A DNA stretch of 64,000 nt. It comes from Pseudomonadota bacterium. GTDB taxonomy: Bacteria; Pseudomonadota; Alphaproteobacteria; Rhizobiales; Xanthobacteraceae. The position numbers and the translations under genes are program-made. The stretch is from positions 1 through 64,000 of the forward strand of contig JAEYAW010000029.1 in the NCBI GenBank assembly GCA_023404675.1, in the 5' to 3' direction. Below are positions 15,083 through 25,570 of the stretch, one piece after another. Position 1 is the first letter of the stretch; each line of letters starts with the position of its first letter. The notes under the pieces were generated by a model, which worked only from the letters and a program-made list of their open reading frames with translations, was not told where the DNA came from and ran no database searches.

Positions 15083-17761
15083 TCAGCGCGTCAGTTCCGC
15101 CTGCCGCGGCAGGTCGGCGCCGACCGGCGGTTGTCCCGTCGCGGGGGCTGGCAGCGACGCAGGGCGCAGGCCGATCAGTTCCGCCGTCCGGGTGCCGGTG
15201 TTGCGCCAGAAGGTGAAACTGTTGATCCGGGAGTTCTCCAGGATCGCGATCGCGACGGCCGAGAGGAACGGCAGACTCTGCAGCACCAGCACGCCGGCAA
15301 AGATGTAGATCTCGGTGATCTGCCGGAAGCTGTTCGAGGCGATCAGCACGCCGGCGCCCACCAGCAGCAGCACGCCGATCACGGCCTCCCAGAACGCCTG
15401 GAATTCGATGGAGATGCTGGAGAGACCGCCCTTGGAGGTGCGGGCGAACGGCAGGTGCTCGGTGATGAGACCGTTGGCCACCGCGCGCGCCACGGTCCAT
15501 TGCACGGACATCGCGGCGATCATCGCGCCGAGCATCTGCCCGGCCTTCACGTGAACGCGCATCCGGTACATCGAGATGAAATGCGCCAGCGAGACGACGA
15601 AGGCGGCGATGATCGGCAGCGTCAGGATCTTGTCGGGAATGGCGATGTCGGCGAAGGCGACGATCGGCACCCAGACGAGATTGAGCAGCGCGACGACGAC
15701 ACCCAGGCTCTCGGCGCCGAGCCAGTTCAGCCAGCCCAGCGAGAATTCGCGCTTCTGGGCGTTGGTGAGCCGGCTGCCGTTCGGCAGGAACCGCCGCCAG
15801 TGCTTCTTCACGATCTGGAAACCGCCATAGGCCCAGCGGTGGCGCTGTTTTTTGAATGCCTCGTAGGTGTCGGGCAGCAGGCCGTATCCATAGCGGCGAT
15901 TGGTGTAATGGGTGAGCCAGCCGTGCTCCATGATGGCGAGGCCGAGATCGGAGTCTTCGCAGATCGTGTCGCTGGACCAGCCACCCACTGCGTCCATGGC
16001 CGCGCGGCGGATCAGGCACATCGTGCCGTGCACGATGATGGCGTTGACCTCGTTGCGCTGGACCATGCCGATGTCGAAGAAGCCGGCATATTCGCCGTTC
16101 ATCGCATAGTGCATCAATGAGCGGTCGCCGTCGCGATGATCCTGCGGGGCCTGCACGAGGCCGACGCGCGGATCGTCGAAGGCGGGAACGAGATTCTTCA
16201 GCCAGTCGGGCGTCACCACGTAGTCGGCGTCGATGATGCCGATGATCTCGGCGTCGGCGTCGGTGCGCTGCATGGCGATCCGCAATGCGCCCGCCTTGAA
16301 GCCCTGCACCTTCTCGGCGTTGATGAACTTGAAGCGTTCGCCGAGCGCGCGGCAGTGATCCTGGATCGGCTGCCAGAAGGCGGGATCGGGCGTGTTGTTG
16401 ATGATCACCACGCATTCGAAGTTCGGATAGTCCAGCCGCGCCACGGCGTCGAGCGTCAGCTTCAGCATCTCCGGCGGCTCGAAATAGGCCGGAATGTGAA
16501 TCGAAACTTTCGGGGCACGGCCGCCTTCCGCCTTGGCGGACGAGGATGGGGCACGAAGAAGCCGGCGGGGCGCGTGTCCAAAGGCGACGGTAGCGATCTC
16601 CTCGATGCGGGCCATGGCGATGGCCACCAGCGGAACGAGGAGGATCATGCCGAGGGTCAACGCGAGCGCCGAGCCGAACACGAAGTAGTGCGTCGACCAG
16701 TAGGCGAAGACGTTCGCCACCCATGCGCCGACGCCGTGAGCCGCGCTCGACAGGGTCATGGCCTGAAAGGCGGTCGGCTGCAGCAGGCGGAAGATCGGCA
16801 GCGAGAGCAGGACGCCGAACAGCAGGGCGACGGTTGCCTGCTTCCAGTAGTCCGGGTTCACCACCGGCCCGGTCCAGGAGAACTTGGGCTGGCGCGAGGC
16901 GTCCAGGATTCCCCAATACGGACCGACGCCACCTTCAAAGAACTTCCAGGGCTGATCGATCGCCTCGACGATGTTGTATTCCATGCCGATCGATTCGGCG
17001 CGGGACACGAAATTCCGCAGCGTGACGGCCTGCTCGAAATGGCCGGGCATCGCGGCCTTGAGGTTGTAGCCCGCGCTCGGCCAGCCGAATTCGGCGATCA
17101 CGATGCGCTTGCCGGGGAAGGCGTCGCGCAGCTTCTGGTAGATGATCATCGCCTGTTCGACGGCGATCTTCTCGGAGAAGCCTTCCCAATAGGGCAGGAT
17201 ATGCGCGGCGATGAAGTCCACCGACGACGCCAGTTCCGGGTGCTCGATCCAGATGTTCCAGATCTCGCCGGTGGTGACCGGAACGTTGGTCTGGCTCTTG
17301 ACCTTCTGGATCAGCTTGATCAGGTCCTCGACCTTCTGTTCGCCGCGGTAGATGACCTCGTTGCCGACGACGACGCCATTGACGTTGCTGTTGCGGCGGG
17401 CGAGGTCGACGGCCGAAGCCATTTCCCGCTCGTTGCGGTCGATGTTCTTGTCGATCCAGGCGCCCACGGTCACCTTGAGGCCGAACTCGTTGGCGATGCG
17501 GGGAACGAGTTCGACGCCGCCCGTGGAGGAGTACAGGCGGACCGCCTTCGTCATCGACGAGAGAATTTTCAGGTCCGAGCGGATTTTGGCGGTGGTCGGA
17601 AGATTGTCGACGTCCGGATGGCCTGTTCCCTCGAACGGAGCATAGGACAGGCTCGGCAGGATTCCGCGAAACTCCGGGGCCTCCCGCTTGTCCTGGAGGA
17701 GAGCCCAAAGTCCGGCGTGAACGGCAGTGACAAGCAGAAGAACGGCGACGACAGCGCGCAT
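15083..17761 (-). CDS. ndvB: NdvB-type cyclic beta-(1,3)-glucan synthase: GH17-like domain fused to GT2
   Basis: This 892-residue inner-membrane enzyme builds beta-glucan from a nucleotide sugar. After an N-terminal membrane anchor, residues about 30-310 form a GH17-like domain with the two expected acidic motifs, VVGNEV and AEFGWPSAG. Transmembrane helices follow at about 325-410. A GT2 domain comes next with IDADYV, EDSDLG and the QRHRW (QxxRW) motif, then further membrane helices to the C-terminus. In Bradyrhizobium, NdvB is about 102 kDa and makes the beta-1,3 chain of periplasmic cyclic beta-(1,3),(1,6)-glucans needed for osmotic adaptation and nodulation. The ndvD and ndvC homologues follow in the known order. 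Confidence 0.88.
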   Translation of the reverse strand: MRAVVAVLLLVTAVHAGLWALLQDKREAPEFRGILPSLSYAPFEGTGHPDVDNLPTTAKIRSDLKILSSMTKAVRLYSSTGGVELVPRIANEFGLKVTVGAWIDKNIDRNEREMASAVDLARRNSNVNGVVVGNEVIYRGEQKVEDLIKLIQKVKSQTNVPVTTGEIWNIWIEHPELASSVDFIAAHILPYWEGFSEKIAVEQAMIIYQKLRDAFPGKRIVIAEFGWPSAGYNLKAAMPGHFEQAVTLRNFVSRAESIGMEYNIVEAIDQPWKFFEGGVGPYWGILDASRQPKFSWTGPVVNPDYWKQATVALLFGVLLSLPIFRLLQPTAFQAMTLSSAAHGVGAWVANVFAYWSTHYFVFGSALALTLGMILLVPLVAIAMARIEEIATVAFGHAPRRLLRAPSSSAKAEGGRAPKVSIHIPAYFEPPEMLKLTLDAVARLDYPNFECVVIINNTPDPAFWQPIQDHCRALGERFKFINAEKVQGFKAGALRIAMQRTDADAEIIGIIDADYVVTPDWLKNLVPAFDDPRVGLVQAPQDHRDGDRSLMHYAMNGEYAGFFDIGMVQRNEVNAIIVHGTMCLIRRAAMDAVGGWSSDTICEDSDLGLAIMEHGWLTHYTNRRYGYGLLPDTYEAFKKQRHRWAYGGFQIVKKHWRRFLPNGSRLTNAQKREFSLGWLNWLGAESLGVVVALLNLVWVPIVAFADIAIPDKILTLPIIAAFVVSLAHFISMYRMRVHVKAGQMLGAMIAAMSVQWTVARAVANGLITEHLPFARTSKGGLSSISIEFQAFWEAVIGVLLLVGAGVLIASNSFRQITEIYIFAGVLVLQSLPFLSAVAIAILENSRINSFTFWRNTGTRTAELIGLRPASLPAPATGQPPVGADLPRQAELTR

Positions 17762-17945
17762 CGCGACATAACCATGAGGGGAGACGACTGTCGGACTCGA
17801 ACCTGTCCCCGAGGCTCGATCAGTGGGCTGCGGCCTGGTCAGCTTAGCTATGCCGCCAGATTTAACAACTCGTATGACGAATTTTCATTATATGTCACGA
17901 GGACATGGCGTTTTCTGGGCGCGGCGGCGCGTTGGGCGCGCCGCG

Positions 17946-18515
17946 CTATTTCGCATTCTGGGGAGCAGGCTGCTGGGCCGGGGCCGCGGCGGGCGGTGTG
18001 CTCTGGCCCTGAGCCGGCGGTGCGGCGGCGGCGGCCGGCTGCGGCTGCGCGTTGGGGTTGATCCAGCAGGCATGCACCCGGCTCGCCAGGCTCTCCGGCT
18101 GCTTCGGATCGATCGCGCCTCCGAACCGGACCAGACAACGGAAGGTCGCCTGAACGTGGCCGCCCGGGCAGCCGAAACGGTCATACAGGTCGAGATGCCG
18201 GAACGCGGTATCGAGGTCGTCGCGCCACATCAGCAACACCACGCGGCGGCCGAGCCACACGCATTCCGGATTGCCGGCGGGACCGTTGATGGCCTGGGCG
18301 GCTTCGGAGAATTCGTCGACCTTGCGTTGATTCTCGCGCACGGCCGCCGCATCGGTGCCGCCATTGCCTGACTGCGCCGGCTGCTTGGGCTGATCCTGCG
18401 CGCGCAGGTCGCCGCTTTGGGCGATCGCCCCACCCACACTCAGCAGCGCCACCAGCGTGGGCGTCGCCAACCACCGAACCATTACACTCCGACCCTTGAC
18501 GAGCAGATTGCTCAT
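17946..18515 (-). CDS. ndvD: NdvD-like periplasmic protein of the cyclic glucan locus
   Basis: The 189-residue product has a signal peptide (WLATPTLVALLSVGGAIAQ). A central domain with paired cysteines follows (GNPECVWLGRR, DRFGCPGGH, RCLVRFGG, VHACW), and a Pro/Ala/Gln-rich tail. Its position between ndvB and ndvC matches ndvD, the third Bradyrhizobium cyclic glucan gene; identity rests mainly on this. Start 18515 is chosen; ATG 18482, preceded by GGAG at 4 bases, would also leave a full signal peptide. Its biochemical role is not established. Confidence 0.7.
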   Translation of the reverse strand: MSNLLVKGRSVMVRWLATPTLVALLSVGGAIAQSGDLRAQDQPKQPAQSGNGGTDAAAVRENQRKVDEFSEAAQAINGPAGNPECVWLGRRVVLLMWRDDLDTAFRHLDLYDRFGCPGGHVQATFRCLVRFGGAIDPKQPESLASRVHACWINPNAQPQPAAAAAPPAQGQSTPPAAAPAQQPAPQNAK

Positions 18516-18692
18516 AGATGTCCCGCTTCTCACTACCTGCCTCGTGCGCATGTCTCGCCGCTTGCCAGCTAAATGGGTCCCCAATGCGGCGTCGGACAAA
18601 TTCCAAGCACGGAGGAATCCCATGGCTGACATTTGTGCATTTGTCCAGCAAGCTGCGTGTGTCAGGTCCCTTCGTTGCGGCTTTCCGGTCAC

Positions 18693-18713
18693 TGCGACGT
18701 CATGAGCGTCGCA
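18693..18713. repeat. Perfect 7-bp inverted repeat in the ndvC leader
   Basis: TGCGACG (18693-18699) and CGTCGCA (18707-18713) are separated by 7 bases in the ndvD-ndvC divergent intergenic region. It could be an operator or an mRNA hairpin 60 bases before the ndvC start. There is no U-tract. Confidence 0.4.
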
Positions 18714-18774
18714 AAGGGGCTTGGCAGGCGATGCACTGCGGGCTAATCGACGGGACTTTCCGGAGGACGCCGCC

Positions 18775-20391
18775 ATTTCGCTTCGCACGCCGCTGGCGCT
18801 ACTGATCATTTCTCTTGGCGCAATCGTTGCGGTGTGGTGGTGGCTTGCCACGCCGATCCACCTCGCGCAGGCGCCGATCGATCCCGCCGCCAAGCTCGAA
18901 TGCGTATCCTACGCGCCGTTCCGGGGCGAGCAGGATCCGACCAACCCGAGTCTGCATGTTTCCGCCGAGCAGATCGAGCAGGATCTGAGGCAGCTTGCCG
19001 CCGTCACGGGATGCGTCAGAACCTATTCGACGGACGTCGGACTGGACCAGGTTCCCGCGATTGCCGGGAGGGTCGGGCTGAAGGTGATGCAGGGCATCTG
19101 GATCGGCAGCAACCGCGCCAAGAATGCGGTCCAGATCGAAACCGCGGCGCGTCTCGTGAAGGAGAACCCGGGCGTCATCACCTCGGTGGTCGTCGGCAAC
19201 GAGGTTCTGCTGCGCGGGGAAATGACCGCGCAGGATCTCGCCGGCACGATCCGCTCGGTGAAGCCGCTCGTGAACGTGCCCGTCACCTATGCCGATGTCT
19301 GGGAGTTCTGGCTCCGAAACCGGGAAATCTACGACACGGTGGATTTCATCACGATCCATATTCTCCCGTTCTGGGAAGACTTTCCGATCCCGGCCCGGTT
19401 CGCGGCCGCTCATGTCGATTCCATCCGCAAGCGCGTCGCTCTGGCTTTTCCCGCCAAGGAAATCCTGATCGGTGAGACCGGATGGCCGAGCGCCGGCCGC
19501 ATGCGGGAAGGGGCGCTGCCCTCGCGCGCCAATCAGGCGCGCGTGGTCTCGGAGATTCTCCAGCTGTCGCGGCTCGAAAAATTCCGCGTCAATCTGATCG
19601 AAGCCTATGACCAGCCCTGGAAGCGCAAGTTCGAGGGAACGGTCGGCGGCTACTGGGGGCTGTTCAGTGCCGAGAGCCGCGAGCTGAAGTATCCGGCCGG
19701 CGTGCCGATCAGCAATTTCCCCGCCTGGAAGGTGCAGATGGCCGCGGGGCTCGCCTATGCGGTCCTCGTGTTCGGGTGCGCGTGGATGACCCTGCGGCGG
19801 CGGCCGTGGTCGCCGCGGTTCGTGTCCTGGCTCGGGGTTGCCGCGATTGCAACCACGGGCGGAGCACTGCTGGGGATCTCCATCGAGAAGATGCTGGTCG
19901 AAAGCCTCGGGGCGGGAGGCTGGACGCGATGGGGATTCCTCAACGCGGCCGCCGTTCTCGCCGGTCCGCTGGGGGCCATCGCCCTGATGTCGGGCCAGTC
20001 GCTCCCCACCTTCGTGCAGTTGATCGGCCCGCGCCAGGATCGCAACTGGTCGCTTCTGGCCGCCGGGCTGGCGTTCGTTCTGCTGGTCTCGGTTCTGATC
20101 GCGGGCGAAACGGCGCTCGGCTTCGTGTTCGATCCGCGCTATCGCGATTTCCCGTTCGCGGCGCTGTCGATGGCGGTCGCGCCGCTGTGGTGGGTCGGCG
20201 TTCTCAACCGCCCCAGGGCCGGCACGCGTCCGATCGCGGAAGCGTGCTTCGCGGGGCTGCTGGTGCTGTCGACGATCTATATCGGCTTCAACGAGGGCGC
20301 GGCGAACTGGCAGTCGCTCTGGACCTGCGCAGCCTATCTCTTCCTTGCCGTCACGCTGTGGCGGGCGCGGGCCGGGCAAAGCCCAGGATAA
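18775..20391 (+). CDS. ndvC: NdvC-type membrane beta-glucan glucanosyltransferase (GH17-like)
   Basis: The protein has one N-terminal membrane helix and a periplasmic GH17-like domain (about residues 45-310) with VVVGNEV and IGETGWPSAG, the expected catalytic glutamates. Six or seven C-terminal transmembrane helices follow. In Bradyrhizobium, NdvC (about 62 kDa) is needed for the beta-1,6 linkages of cyclic glucan. No ATG or GTG is available at the start. The best Shine-Dalgarno of the region, GGAGGA at 18762-18767, sits 7 bases before an ATT (18775) that would give MSLRTPLALLIISLG and 538 residues. TTG at 18721 would add 18 residues. It is divergent from ndvD, and its end overlaps the convergent next gene by 41 bases. 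Confidence 0.8.
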   Translation: MSLRTPLALLIISLGAIVAVWWWLATPIHLAQAPIDPAAKLECVSYAPFRGEQDPTNPSLHVSAEQIEQDLRQLAAVTGCVRTYSTDVGLDQVPAIAGRVGLKVMQGIWIGSNRAKNAVQIETAARLVKENPGVITSVVVGNEVLLRGEMTAQDLAGTIRSVKPLVNVPVTYADVWEFWLRNREIYDTVDFITIHILPFWEDFPIPARFAAAHVDSIRKRVALAFPAKEILIGETGWPSAGRMREGALPSRANQARVVSEILQLSRLEKFRVNLIEAYDQPWKRKFEGTVGGYWGLFSAESRELKYPAGVPISNFPAWKVQMAAGLAYAVLVFGCAWMTLRRRPWSPRFVSWLGVAAIATTGGALLGISIEKMLVESLGAGGWTRWGFLNAAAVLAGPLGAIALMSGQSLPTFVQLIGPRQDRNWSLLAAGLAFVLLVSVLIAGETALGFVFDPRYRDFPFAALSMAVAPLWWVGVLNRPRAGTRPIAEACFAGLLVLSTIYIGFNEGAANWQSLWTCAAYLFLAVTLWRARAGQSPG

Positions 20392-20731
20392 GCAGGCCGA
20401 TCGCAAGGCCGGACAGGCCGATATTGTAGAGCACGATGCCCATGCCCGCGGCGACGATGCCGCCGGTCAGCGTGACGATCGACGGCCGGGTCAGGTTGAG
20501 CAGGGCGATGATCAGGGCCGTGATGCCGAAGACCGATTCCTTGAAAAGCGGCGTGACCAGCGCGCGAATCCTGCACAGCGTGGTTGGCAGGCCCGCGTCG
20601 CAGGCGAGCGCGACCTGCGAATATTCGATCGCGAAATAGCGGACATAGATGGCGAATCCGACCGTCGAGAAACCGACGATCAGCAGCCACTGGACCTGAT
20701 AGGGGCTCAGCCGGAACGGATCTTTTTTCAT
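20351..20731 (-). CDS. Conserved hypothetical membrane protein
   Basis: The 126-residue protein has four predicted transmembrane segments (near residues 14-32, 62-80, 83-100 and 103-120) and a hydrophilic loop with two cysteines (LACDAGLPTTLCRIR). No family recognised. It converges on ndvC with a 41-base tail overlap. A glucan-related function is possible by location only. Confidence 0.65.
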   Translation of the reverse strand: MKKDPFRLSPYQVQWLLIVGFSTVGFAIYVRYFAIEYSQVALACDAGLPTTLCRIRALVTPLFKESVFGITALIIALLNLTRPSIVTLTGGIVAAGMGIVLYNIGLSGLAIGLLILGFARPAPATA

Positions 20732-20808
20732 GGCCGGACTATGGACGAGACAGGCGAACGCGGCAACCGCGTCGACGCCGCATCAGCCGCTTCGGGACAA
20801 CGCGTGTT

Positions 20809-21996
20809 CTACTGATTCTGGCTTCCCGTCAGAAAGGACGGCCAGAACGAAGGCCTTCGTTGCTGGGGCGGGGCGGACGGGTGAATCTCATGCGCCGGAG
20901 CGCTTGCATTGGCTGAGGCGACCGTCGCTGGCGTGGTCGCGGCGACGGCCGGGTCCGGGCGAGTGGTTTCCTGTCCGGACGGCCGCGAATTGTCGCGGAT
21001 GAGCGGCCGCGCGGCTGCGACCGCTGGCGCCGGCCTTGCCACGAATTCAGTTCCTTCATAGACCGCCGTCGAACAGGTCCACTTCTTCTCAAGAAGCGCA
21101 GCGCATCCGCGCGCGGCCTCGGCGGCGTTCACGAACGGCCCGGCGACCAGACGATATCTCGCCCCGTTGGCCTGAGGTTTGTCGATCGTCGCGATGACCG
21201 GCCGCAGGGCGGCGAGATTCTGCCCGTCGGAGTTCAGCGCGCGTCGCCAGATCGACTGAAGGCCTTCCATCGTCCGCGAACGGCCAAGCTCGATGCCGAA
21301 CGTGGTGCGGCTCGCGGGGATGGAAGCGGTCGCCTCAGCATCGCCATCTGTGGACTGGTCCGAAGTCCCGGTTGGCACGCTGCGGGCGGCAGCGAGGGCC
21401 TGGACCGGTTGTGGCGACCGCTCAGACGGCACAGGTTCGGCCACCTTCGGCGGCTCGGTGGCTCGTGGCGCCCGGTCCTTCGCGGACACGGATTGAGCCG
21501 CGGCGCCGGTGTCGCGCGCGGAGGGCTGCGGAGGAGCCGGGCGCGCCGGCTGGACTTCCAGCGCCGCGACCCTGTCGGCGTCCTTTTGCTCTGCCGCAGC
21601 CTGCCTGTCGGCCATCTGGCGGACGGATGCCGAAAGGGTTTCGAACGAGGCTTCGAGCGCGCTCATGCGGGTGAACAGCCGGTCCCGGTCCTCGCCCAGC
21701 GTTCCGACGGTCGAAGACAGTTGCAGGGCTGTTTGCTGATTCTCCGCGATGGCCTGTTCGGCGGTCCGATATTTGGAAAGCAGTTCGAGCGTGGCGCGAT
21801 GATCCTGCCGAAGTTGCCCCGCCGACTGCAGAACATAAATCGCCAGTGTGACCGATCCGGTGGTGAGCAGTCCGAGAGCCGCCAGCCGCCAGATCGTCCG
21901 GCCATCGATGCGCGCGTGATCGGCAGGTGAGCTCTGGACTCTGTCCGTTCTCTGGACGACGATCTTTGCAGCGTCGTTCTTCGGTTTTTTGTTCAT
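20809..21996 (-). CDS. Membrane-anchored coiled-coil protein with SPOR-like C-terminal domain
   Basis: The 395-residue protein has a basic cytoplasmic start, one transmembrane helix at about residues 36-56 and a heptad-rich coiled coil (about 60-145). A long Ala/Pro/Glu linker follows. A domain near 265-325 (GARYRLVAGPFVNAAEAARG, with two cysteines) resembles SPOR domains, which bind denuded peptidoglycan at division sites. The tail is low complexity. The topology suggests a periplasmic cell-envelope or division factor; partner unknown. Confidence 0.65.
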   Translation of the reverse strand: MNKKPKNDAAKIVVQRTDRVQSSPADHARIDGRTIWRLAALGLLTTGSVTLAIYVLQSAGQLRQDHRATLELLSKYRTAEQAIAENQQTALQLSSTVGTLGEDRDRLFTRMSALEASFETLSASVRQMADRQAAAEQKDADRVAALEVQPARPAPPQPSARDTGAAAQSVSAKDRAPRATEPPKVAEPVPSERSPQPVQALAAARSVPTGTSDQSTDGDAEATASIPASRTTFGIELGRSRTMEGLQSIWRRALNSDGQNLAALRPVIATIDKPQANGARYRLVAGPFVNAAEAARGCAALLEKKWTCSTAVYEGTEFVARPAPAVAAARPLIRDNSRPSGQETTRPDPAVAATTPATVASANASAPAHEIHPSAPPQQRRPSFWPSFLTGSQNQ

Positions 21997-22145
21997 TGCC
22001 CGCCCTCAGTCACGCCCGCCTACGAATCGCGATTCATATAATATCAGAAAACAGGCTTGTTCCTTGCGATCTTGCGCGTTAGCACCGCGTATGCGGCTCG
22101 TCATCCGGATACCGCCGCGTGCCATGACAATCGGATAGGTCTTCC

Positions 22146-23510
22146 ATGACAGGCGCCACCAGTCTGACCATCGTGCTTGCCGCAGGTGAAGGAACGCGGA
22201 TGCGTTCGTCGTTGCCGAAAGTTCTGAATCCACTGGCAGGACGGCCATTACTCGCGCACGTGCTCGCGGCGGCGGGCGCCGAAGGTGAGGGACGGATCGC
22301 GGTCGTGATCGGTCCGGATCATGACGCCGTTGCGACAGAGGTCGCGCGGGCGCGGCCGGATGCTGTGGTGGCCGTTCAGCGCGAGCGTCTCGGCACGGCG
22401 CATGCCGTGCTCGCCGCGCGCGATCTTATTCGCGCCGGCATCTCCGATCTGCTTGTCGTGTTCGGCGACACGCCGCTGGTGACGCCCGCGACGCTGGCGC
22501 GGATGCGTGCGGCGGTTCGCGATGGCGCGGCGCTGGCCGTGCTCGGATTCCGCGCGGCCGATCCCACGGGATACGGACGCCTGATCGTTGCGGGGCGCGA
22601 TCTCGTTGCGATCCGCGAGCAGGCGGATGCGAGCGAGGCGGAGCGCGCCATCGATCTGTGCAATGCCGGTGCGATGGCCATCGCGGGCGATATCGCGCTC
22701 GATGTTCTGGAGAGCATCGGCAACGACAACAAGAAGGGCGAATATTATCTCACGGACGCGGTGGAAATCGTGCGGAGGATGGGCCGTCATGCCACGGTGA
22801 TCGAGACCGGCGAGGACGAGGTGCGCGGCATCAACACCAAGGCGCAGCTCGCCGAGGCGGAAGCCGTGATCCAGACACGGCTGCGCCGTGCGGCGCTCGA
22901 CGCCGGCGTCACCATGATCGCGCCCGAAACGGTGTTTCTGGCAACCGACACGACCTTCGGAAAGGATGTCGTCGTCGAGCCGTTCGTGGTGTTCGGTCCC
23001 GGTGTCGCCGTCGGCGATGGCGCCGTCATCCACTCGTTTTCGCACATCGATAAGGCGGCGATCGGGCCGCGCGCATCAGTCGGCCCCTATGCGCGGCTGC
23101 GCCCGGGCACGGTGCTGGGCGAGGGATCACGCATCGGTAACTTTGTGGAAACCAAAGCCACCATTGTCGAGGCGGGCGCCAAGGCCAACCACCTCAGCTA
23201 TCTCGGCGATGCGCATATCGGCGCGGATGCAAATATCGGGGCCGGGACCATCACCTGCAACTACGACGGATTCGACAAGCATCGCACCGAAATCGGGGCG
23301 GGCGCGTTCGTCGGCTCCAATTCGGCGCTGGTCGCGCCTGTTAAAATCGGCGCGGGTGCCTATATCGGGTCCGGATCCGTCGTGACGCGCGACGTGGCGG
23401 ACGATGCGCTGGCGCTGGAGCGGAGCGAGCAGACCGACAAACCCGGCTGGGCCCGGCGGTTTCGCGAGAAGAAGCTGCTGGCGCGCAAGGAGAAGGGCGG
23501 CAAGTCCTGA
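22146..23510 (+). CDS. glmU: Bifunctional UDP-GlcNAc pyrophosphorylase / GlcN-1-P acetyltransferase
   Basis: GlmU acetylates glucosamine-1-phosphate and then makes UDP-GlcNAc, the precursor of peptidoglycan and lipid A. The N-terminal nucleotidyltransferase motif LAAGEGTRMRSSLPKVL is present (Leu11 onward). The C-terminal left-handed beta-helix carries NHLSYLGDAHIG and NYDGFDKHRTEIG, where acetyltransferase residues lie. The length of 454 residues is normal. glmS follows about 150 bases downstream on the same strand, the usual pairing. Confidence 0.96.
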   Translation: MTGATSLTIVLAAGEGTRMRSSLPKVLNPLAGRPLLAHVLAAAGAEGEGRIAVVIGPDHDAVATEVARARPDAVVAVQRERLGTAHAVLAARDLIRAGISDLLVVFGDTPLVTPATLARMRAAVRDGAALAVLGFRAADPTGYGRLIVAGRDLVAIREQADASEAERAIDLCNAGAMAIAGDIALDVLESIGNDNKKGEYYLTDAVEIVRRMGRHATVIETGEDEVRGINTKAQLAEAEAVIQTRLRRAALDAGVTMIAPETVFLATDTTFGKDVVVEPFVVFGPGVAVGDGAVIHSFSHIDKAAIGPRASVGPYARLRPGTVLGEGSRIGNFVETKATIVEAGAKANHLSYLGDAHIGADANIGAGTITCNYDGFDKHRTEIGAGAFVGSNSALVAPVKIGAGAYIGSGSVVTRDVADDALALERSEQTDKPGWARRFREKKLLARKEKGGKS

Positions 23511-23659
23511 AATCCAATAGTCCGAGATCCTGCGTTTTGAAATCCAGCGTTTTGAAATCAGGGGCTTAACGCTGTTTCAATCGGCAATAATTATTGAGTA
23601 TCTGCGCGGTCGGCTCTCCGGCTAAGGAGCCCCGTGGCAGGGGCGGAGGTTGGGACAGC
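23511..23659. other. glmU-glmS intergenic region with direct repeat and small hairpin
   Basis: The heptadecamer-like unit GCGTTTTGAAATC occurs twice in tandem, beginning near 23533 and 23549. Further on, GGCTC and GAGCC around 23610-23630 could form a small hairpin before the glmS Shine-Dalgarno. No coding sequence. No known glmS ribozyme or sRNA target can be named here. Confidence 0.4.
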
Positions 23660-25489
<1,830 letters not shown>

Positions 25490-25570
25490 ACATTCGGTCG
25501 CAGGCCCCCACCTTTCCGCGAAATCCTGCTATAGGAGCCGGATGAAATCCTCACCGGCGACCGATCTGAC

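Noticed and set aside
16136..18061. A 641-residue open frame antisense to ndvB
   Set aside because: Mirror of a real gene, no recognisable motif, and it runs on into the ndvB-ndvD spacer and the end of ndvD.
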